Shown here: positions 59,854 to 64,000 of the stretch, one piece after another
Numbering within the stretch: position 1 is the stretch's first letter
Layout of the letters: each line of letters opens with the position of its first letter
Made by a program: the position numbers and the translations under genes
DNA from: UBA6016 sp964568395
GTDB lineage: Bacteria > Campylobacterota > Campylobacteria > Campylobacterales > UBA6016
DNA: 64,000 nucleotides
NCBI GenBank assembly: GCA_964568395.1
Contig: CAZMPN010000003.1
Coordinates: 1-64,000 of the forward strand
Reading direction: 5' to 3'
Notes under the pieces: model-generated
Databases searched by the model: none
What the model was told of the DNA's origin: nothing
Seen by the model: only the letters and a program-made list of their open reading frames with translations

Positions 59854-60956
59854 GGGTAGGGGTCATCAAAGGGTATATGGCCAAAGAGCTAAAAGAGATA
59901 CTAAGAGAAAAAGTCATCCTGTTTATGTATTTCGTGCCCTCCATGATAATAATGCTTTTCGGATACGGTATAAAACTGGACGTCACGCATGCTAGGGTGG
60001 CGATAATAGATTACGACCGAAGCAAGCTCTCATACGAACTGACGGGCAACCTCGAACACTCAAAATATTTCAACGCCGAAACCATGCATATAAGCGAGAA
60101 CGACGCGCTACGCATGATCAAAAAAAGCGAAAAAGACCTAATTCTGATAATCCCGGAAAACTTCGAAAAAAACGCGCTAAGCGGCAAGAAAACGGAAATC
60201 GGGGTGTTCATAGACGGCTCGTTCCCGTCCCGGACCAAGACGATAGAAGGCTATATCCAAAGCGAGATACTTGATTTCGCCTACAAAAAGCAAAATATAA
60301 AACAGGTAATTACGCTTGAAAAAAGAAACCTCTTCAATAGGGCGATGAGAGACGAGGAGATGATAGTACCTGGCCTCATAGCCATAGTACTCCTCATCTC
60401 CCCGGCGATAATCTCGGCGCTATCGGTCGTAAAAGAGAAGGAGAGGGGAACGATATTCAACTTCTACTCCTCGTCGGTCAAGAAAGAGGAGTTTTTGCTC
60501 TCCAAGCTGCTGCTACTGCTAGCCCTCCAGATCGTCAATATCATGCTCTGTTTTTTTTGGGCAACCGTGATATTCGACGTACCGTTCAGAGGGGATTTCC
60601 CGTTTTATCTCTCTTGTTGCGTAGTATATCTGGTTATCAGCCTCTCGATAGGCATACTTGTGTCGCTCGCCACCTCTTCGCAGATAGTGGCGCTTTTGTT
60701 AACGCTCATCATCACGATCATTCCCGGCTTTTTGTACTCCGGGATGCTGATGCCGATCTCCTCGATGAGCAACGAGGCGTATATCATGGCGCATATATAT
60801 CCTACGATGTACCAGACGAGGCTGATGTATGACGCCTTCCTGGTTGGAGACGGCTTCTCCTCATGGGCAAACATGGAGTATTTTCTTATTTTGTGCGGCT
60901 ATGCAATAGGTCTCTTCCCGGTCAGCTATTATCTGCTCAAAAAGAGGATAGCGTGA
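59850..60956 (+). CDS. ABC-2 type permease, first subunit (YbhS/YbhR-like)
   Basis: The 368-residue protein has one membrane helix near 25-40, then about 140 residues outside the membrane (from DVTHARVAIIDYD). Five further helices follow in the last half, with EKERGTIFNFY at the cytoplasmic coupling position, typical of ABC-2 exporters. It pairs with the next gene product to form the channel. The substrate (drug, cation or small molecule) cannot be inferred. The start is ATG overlapping the ATPase stop. Confidence 0.9.
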   Translation: MRVGVIKGYMAKELKEILREKVILFMYFVPSMIIMLFGYGIKLDVTHARVAIIDYDRSKLSYELTGNLEHSKYFNAETMHISENDALRMIKKSEKDLILIIPENFEKNALSGKKTEIGVFIDGSFPSRTKTIEGYIQSEILDFAYKKQNIKQVITLEKRNLFNRAMRDEEMIVPGLIAIVLLISPAIISALSVVKEKERGTIFNFYSSSVKKEEFLLSKLLLLLALQIVNIMLCFFWATVIFDVPFRGDFPFYLSCCVVYLVISLSIGILVSLATSSQIVALLLTLIITIIPGFLYSGMLMPISSMSNEAYIMAHIYPTMYQTRLMYDAFLVGDGFSSWANMEYFLILCGYAIGLFPVSYYLLKKRIA

Positions 60957-62041
60957 ACTATTTCTGGGCTATTTTCTCAAAAGAGATAAAAGAGCTTTTG
61001 CGCGCCTCCGGGCTGCTCTTTTTCATTCTGTATATGTTTACCGTCGAGGTGTATATATCGGCGTCAGGGATGAATATGGACGCCAAAAACATATCTGTGG
61101 GCGTAGTAGACTACTCGCCCGGCGTAGTATCGTCAAAACTGCTATCAAACCTGAACCTGCCGGAGTTCAAACCTCCTGTTTACTACAAATCCCAAAAAGA
61201 GCTGTACGAGGACATAAAAAACAAAAAGATAGCGGTAGGGCTTATATTTGACAATGATTTCGAGAAAAAAGCCGTACTGGGCCAAGAGGCCAAAATAGAG
61301 CTTCTGCTGGACGCCACCGCCGCTTCGCAAGGGTACTTTGCCTATCTCTACATACAAAACATCGCAAACGATATGCAAAACAAAAGCACGAAAGAGCCGC
61401 CTCTATCGGTCAGCATACACAAGCTATTCAACGAAAACTCGAACCAGCAGTTTTATATGGCGCTAGACGAGCTGATGTCGGTCATCACACTTTTATCCAT
61501 CATACTATCCGCAGCCGTATTCGTAAAAGAAAAAGAGAACGGCACATGGGATTTGATGCTTTTGATGCCGGTCGGCAAGATAACGATGATATTCGCAAAG
61601 GTTCTCTCCCAGACGTTTGTCATAATGATCGGGGTGCTGATAAGCGTAGGTATCGTGGTATTCGGCATATTCGACACACCGCTCAACGGCTCGTTCGCCG
61701 TCTTTACAGCCCTTACGTTTATGTTCTCGCTTAGCAGCGCCGGAATAGGGCTCTTCATAGCCGCGATAGCCAAAGATATTATGCAGGTGGGACAGTTTTC
61801 GATGCTCATTATGATGCCGACGATATTTCTTAGCGGCGCATGGACGCCGGTATACGCGATGCATCCGTTCTTGCAGGTTTTGACGATTTTCTCGCCGCTA
61901 AGGTACTACATCGAGGGCGTACAAAGCATATTCTTCAGAGGCGCGGCCCTCGTAGACCTATTGCCGTACTTTGGCGGCGTAATAGTGCTCGGCGCCATCC
62001 TGTTTACGTTTGGCACCAGACGGATAATGAAGCTCTTTTAG
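60953..62041 (+). CDS. ABC-2 type permease, second subunit
   Basis: The 362-residue protein has the same plan as its neighbour: an N-terminal helix, an external domain beginning NISVGVVDYSPG, then five helices preceded by KEKENGTWDLMLLMPVG. The frame is open back to 60863, but GTG at 60953 overlaps the previous stop (GTGA) and gives the expected N-terminus VNYFWAIFSKEIKELL. It ends four bases into the 3' end of the leftward sensor gene. Confidence 0.9.
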   Translation: MNYFWAIFSKEIKELLRASGLLFFILYMFTVEVYISASGMNMDAKNISVGVVDYSPGVVSSKLLSNLNLPEFKPPVYYKSQKELYEDIKNKKIAVGLIFDNDFEKKAVLGQEAKIELLLDATAASQGYFAYLYIQNIANDMQNKSTKEPPLSVSIHKLFNENSNQQFYMALDELMSVITLLSIILSAAVFVKEKENGTWDLMLLMPVGKITMIFAKVLSQTFVIMIGVLISVGIVVFGIFDTPLNGSFAVFTALTFMFSLSSAGIGLFIAAIAKDIMQVGQFSMLIMMPTIFLSGAWTPVYAMHPFLQVLTIFSPLRYYIEGVQSIFFRGAALVDLLPYFGGVIVLGAILFTFGTRRIMKLF

Positions 62042-64000
62042 CTCTTTTTTACCAGCTTTTCAAGCAGCTTTTTAGGATCCAGTATGACTAGCATCTGAGT
62101 CTCGTTGCCGCTATTTTCAGGCTTTACGATACCATCACCAAGCAGATCGTTCGCGCCGAATACGGTATTTAGGCTGTCTATTCTGTTATTAGGGACCTCC
62201 GGTATCTCCCCAAGCTCGTCCACCAATATTCCGAAATACTTTATAGGTTCGTCGCTATCTTCGATATCCTTGTCTATCTTTGTCACGACTATCTGCGTAT
62301 TCTCGTCAAGCTCTTTTGGTTCAAGCCCAAGCTCGCACCTTAGATTCAGCACGTCCACCGTCTTGTTGTTGTAGTTTATCCTGCCGGAGAGCATCCTGTT
62401 TGCCCCCGGAATCAGCGTAAGCCCTTTGGAGTTTACGGCCTCCACTACAAGTTCGCTCCTGATGCCGAGCCACTTATCGCCGATGTAGAAGCTGGCTATC
62501 TCGGTCGTATTTTCGCTTTCAAATCTATGCGACGCCTGAACTCTTAGCTGTTTTGCGGGCTTTTCTTTTTTAGGCTCTACTTCGCATTTTTCGCCGAGCG
62601 GAACGAACACTAGAGCCACTATATCGTTTTTGTAGCTGTCAAGCGCGCTCTTGTACTCCCTATAACCATCCGACACTCTTGCGCCAACGGCGTAATATAC
62701 TCCGTTAAATTCGGCTATTCCTGAGGTTCCTTGCCCGTTTTTGATCTCGAAATACTCATTCGGAAGCGTGGCAAAACTCTTTTCGCATATCTGCCTGTCG
62801 GTGCAAGAAACTATTTTTTTGTTTCTATCGGCGTATACCCCGAAGCTTCCCTTGGCCGGCCCACCCTTTTCGTCTAGCGGCAGGGCATCCTTCAGCATCG
62901 CCTCGAACTGCGGCTCGGAGTCGAACACTATACATATACCACCGACAGTCTCGCCAGGTTGGGATGACGAAAGTATGGAGGCCGAATAGATGTAGGTCTC
63001 CTTCCCTCCGTAAAGACTGCTGGACGCAAAAGGCGATACCGTATATTTTTGCGAATCCTTGATGTTTAGCGTCTGCTTGACGAACTCATCGCCGAGCGTC
63101 CTGCCAAGCATATGCCTATCGGAATCTTTCGAGACGGCTACGACCTTGCAGTTTCTGTCAAATACGAAAAGCCCCGTATAGACTGTGTATAGGGAGTTTA
63201 TATAACCGAGGATCTGGGATATCTTCTCGAAATCGTCGCTTGTCGGCTCTTTTGACGATAATATATCCTTAAATGCCGAGGTTAGCGCCCACCACCTACA
63301 GTCGTTGGCGCGCTCGTACAGGTTCCTATCCATGATGTCTATCGCCAGCGCCGCCTGGAACTCGACGTCGCTAAGCAGGGAGGATACGACGGTCTCGTGC
63401 AGGTTTCCGATAGAGTTTTCGAATATCTCCTTCGTTTTTGCGCCCGTGTTACTCACTTCCCACAAAAGCACTTTCGAAAAAGAGGTGTTGACGATGCGTT
63501 TATTGCTGCTCTGCCTTACGTTGCCGTTCCACACCGTACGGTCAAGCTCTTTTTGTATCATGTCCGCCTGTTTTGGGATGTCGCGCAGCTCGTCCGAGAA
63601 TAGCGTCTTGTTGCCCATTACGGCCTCGAGTACGCTTTCGTTTATATTCGCAAGTTTCGAAGCCTCGCTGGTCTCAAAGGCATGCTCGATAGGCAGCATG
63701 GCATGCCCGTACCATCCGAGTCCGCCAAAGCCTTGATAGCCCTTTGTCGGGCAGGTCTTTGCCACATAGCTTCTGCCGGCGAATTTCGATATTTTATAGT
63801 CGCAGTTTATCGCTTTTTCCAACGTGGCGCCTATCGGTATCTGATATCCGTCCGAGCTGGCTATCACCTTGCCGTCTTTATCCAGGAGCGTGAGCACCAG
63901 CCATTCGCTTCCTTCGTTGAGCTTGCCGAATATCCTTTCCATCTCGTCCTCAAACCTGAACGATAAGCTTAGCACCCCAAGCGCAACGTCGGTCTCCGGG
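62038..64000 (-). CDS. Sensory protein with PDC/Cache-like domains and C-terminal CheW domain (5' end outside window)
   Basis: The frame stays open to the window edge, so the start lies beyond it; about 653 residues are visible. The first part has Cache/PDC-like sequence (WLVLTLLDKDGKVIASSDGYQIP and FAGRSYVAKTCPTKGYQGF). A second sensor-like region follows (GLFVFDRNCKVVAVSKDSD to GGICIVFDSEP). The last 150 residues are a CheW domain (SFYIGDKWLGIRSELVVEAV and LIPGANRMLSGRINYNNKTVDVLNLR). I see no membrane segment, HAMP or receptor hairpin. It could feed a signal directly into the CheA complex as a soluble sensor-coupler. The ligand is unknown. Confidence 0.85.
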   Translation of the reverse strand, partial: PETDVALGVLSLSFRFEDEMERIFGKLNEGSEWLVLTLLDKDGKVIASSDGYQIPIGATLEKAINCDYKISKFAGRSYVAKTCPTKGYQGFGGLGWYGHAMLPIEHAFETSEASKLANINESVLEAVMGNKTLFSDELRDIPKQADMIQKELDRTVWNGNVRQSSNKRIVNTSFSKVLLWEVSNTGAKTKEIFENSIGNLHETVVSSLLSDVEFQAALAIDIMDRNLYERANDCRWWALTSAFKDILSSKEPTSDDFEKISQILGYINSLYTVYTGLFVFDRNCKVVAVSKDSDRHMLGRTLGDEFVKQTLNIKDSQKYTVSPFASSSLYGGKETYIYSASILSSSQPGETVGGICIVFDSEPQFEAMLKDALPLDEKGGPAKGSFGVYADRNKKIVSCTDRQICEKSFATLPNEYFEIKNGQGTSGIAEFNGVYYAVGARVSDGYREYKSALDSYKNDIVALVFVPLGEKCEVEPKKEKPAKQLRVQASHRFESENTTEIASFYIGDKWLGIRSELVVEAVNSKGLTLIPGANRMLSGRINYNNKTVDVLNLRCELGLEPKELDENTQIVVTKIDKDIEDSDEPIKYFGILVDELGEIPEVPNNRIDSLNTVFGANDLLGDGIVKPENSGNETQMLVILDPKKLLEKLVKKS

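Noticed and set aside
1..64000. CRISPR arrays, insertion sequences, tRNA-linked attachment sites, phage genes
   Set aside because: I looked for repeated spacer-like blocks, transposase motifs, terminal inverted repeats and tRNA shapes and saw none. Codon style is even across the window, so no obvious recent island boundary is visible by eye.

Overview
The window reads as chromosomal DNA from a bacterium of the Campylobacterota (former Epsilonproteobacteria). This is inferred from the Campylobacter-like EF-P, a sensor kinase with the HQWRQPLN H-box common in that group, heavy AGA/AGG/ATA codon use, dense gene packing and frequent TTG starts. No genus is claimed. I see no tRNA, rRNA, CRISPR array, insertion sequence or prophage. 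No stretch of more than about 190 bases lacks a gene.

Layout. 1-2.5 kb: the end of an RND efflux pump gene overlapping efp. 2.6-10.3 kb: signalling genes (a CHASE-PAS-GGDEF diguanylate cyclase and two different chemoreceptors) with a PfpI-like protein and a periplasmic cyclophilin. 10.3-18.4 kb: housekeeping and miscellaneous genes (MHS transporter, glyS, an MnmC2-like oxidoreductase, an unusual ketosynthase pair, a DegQ/HtrA protease). 18.4-21.2 kb: a sulfur amino-acid unit (Rrf2 regulator, cysK, metY) behind a near-consensus promoter. 21.2-27.8 kb: phosphate genes. phoU-phoB-phoR run leftward and continue into a substrate-binding-protein/histidine-kinase pair; pstS runs rightward. Between them lie divergent 11-bp-periodic TGTAAC repeats that look like Pho boxes.

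27.9-51.3 kb is the centrepiece: about 23 kb of tightly packed rightward genes that together form a glycogen and sugar-phosphate module. It holds glucan phosphorylase, pyruvate kinase, GAPDH, glucose-6-phosphate isomerase, 6-phosphofructokinase, an NDH-2-like dehydrogenase, ADP-forming acyl-CoA synthetase, a second and very divergent pyruvate-kinase-like protein, and a nucleotidyltransferase/phosphomutase fusion. It continues with three GH57 enzymes (a probable alpha-glucan hydrolase, 4-alpha-glucanotransferase and branching enzyme), GalT, a DUF4912 protein, a ROK sugar kinase and a metallophosphoesterase. The set suggests storage-glucan remodelling, phosphorolysis and complete lower glycolysis, with ATP gained at pyruvate kinase and acyl-CoA synthetase. 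Glycogen synthase, ADP-glucose pyrophosphorylase and aldolase are not in the window.

51.3-64 kb: a secreted pentapeptide-repeat protein with a histone-like lysine-rich tail, a CitE-like lyase, iron superoxide dismutase, a TonB-dependent receptor, a five-gene TolC/HlyD/double-ATPase/two-permease ABC exporter, and the truncated gene of a sensory protein that ends in a CheW domain.

Most striking for follow-up: the plastid-PKP4-like pyruvate kinase homologue inside the glycolytic operon, the binding-protein/kinase pair downstream of phoR, the cysteine-less ketosynthase partner, the sensor-CheW fusion and the divergent Pho-box promoter. All functional calls rest on motifs recognised by eye; no database search was run.
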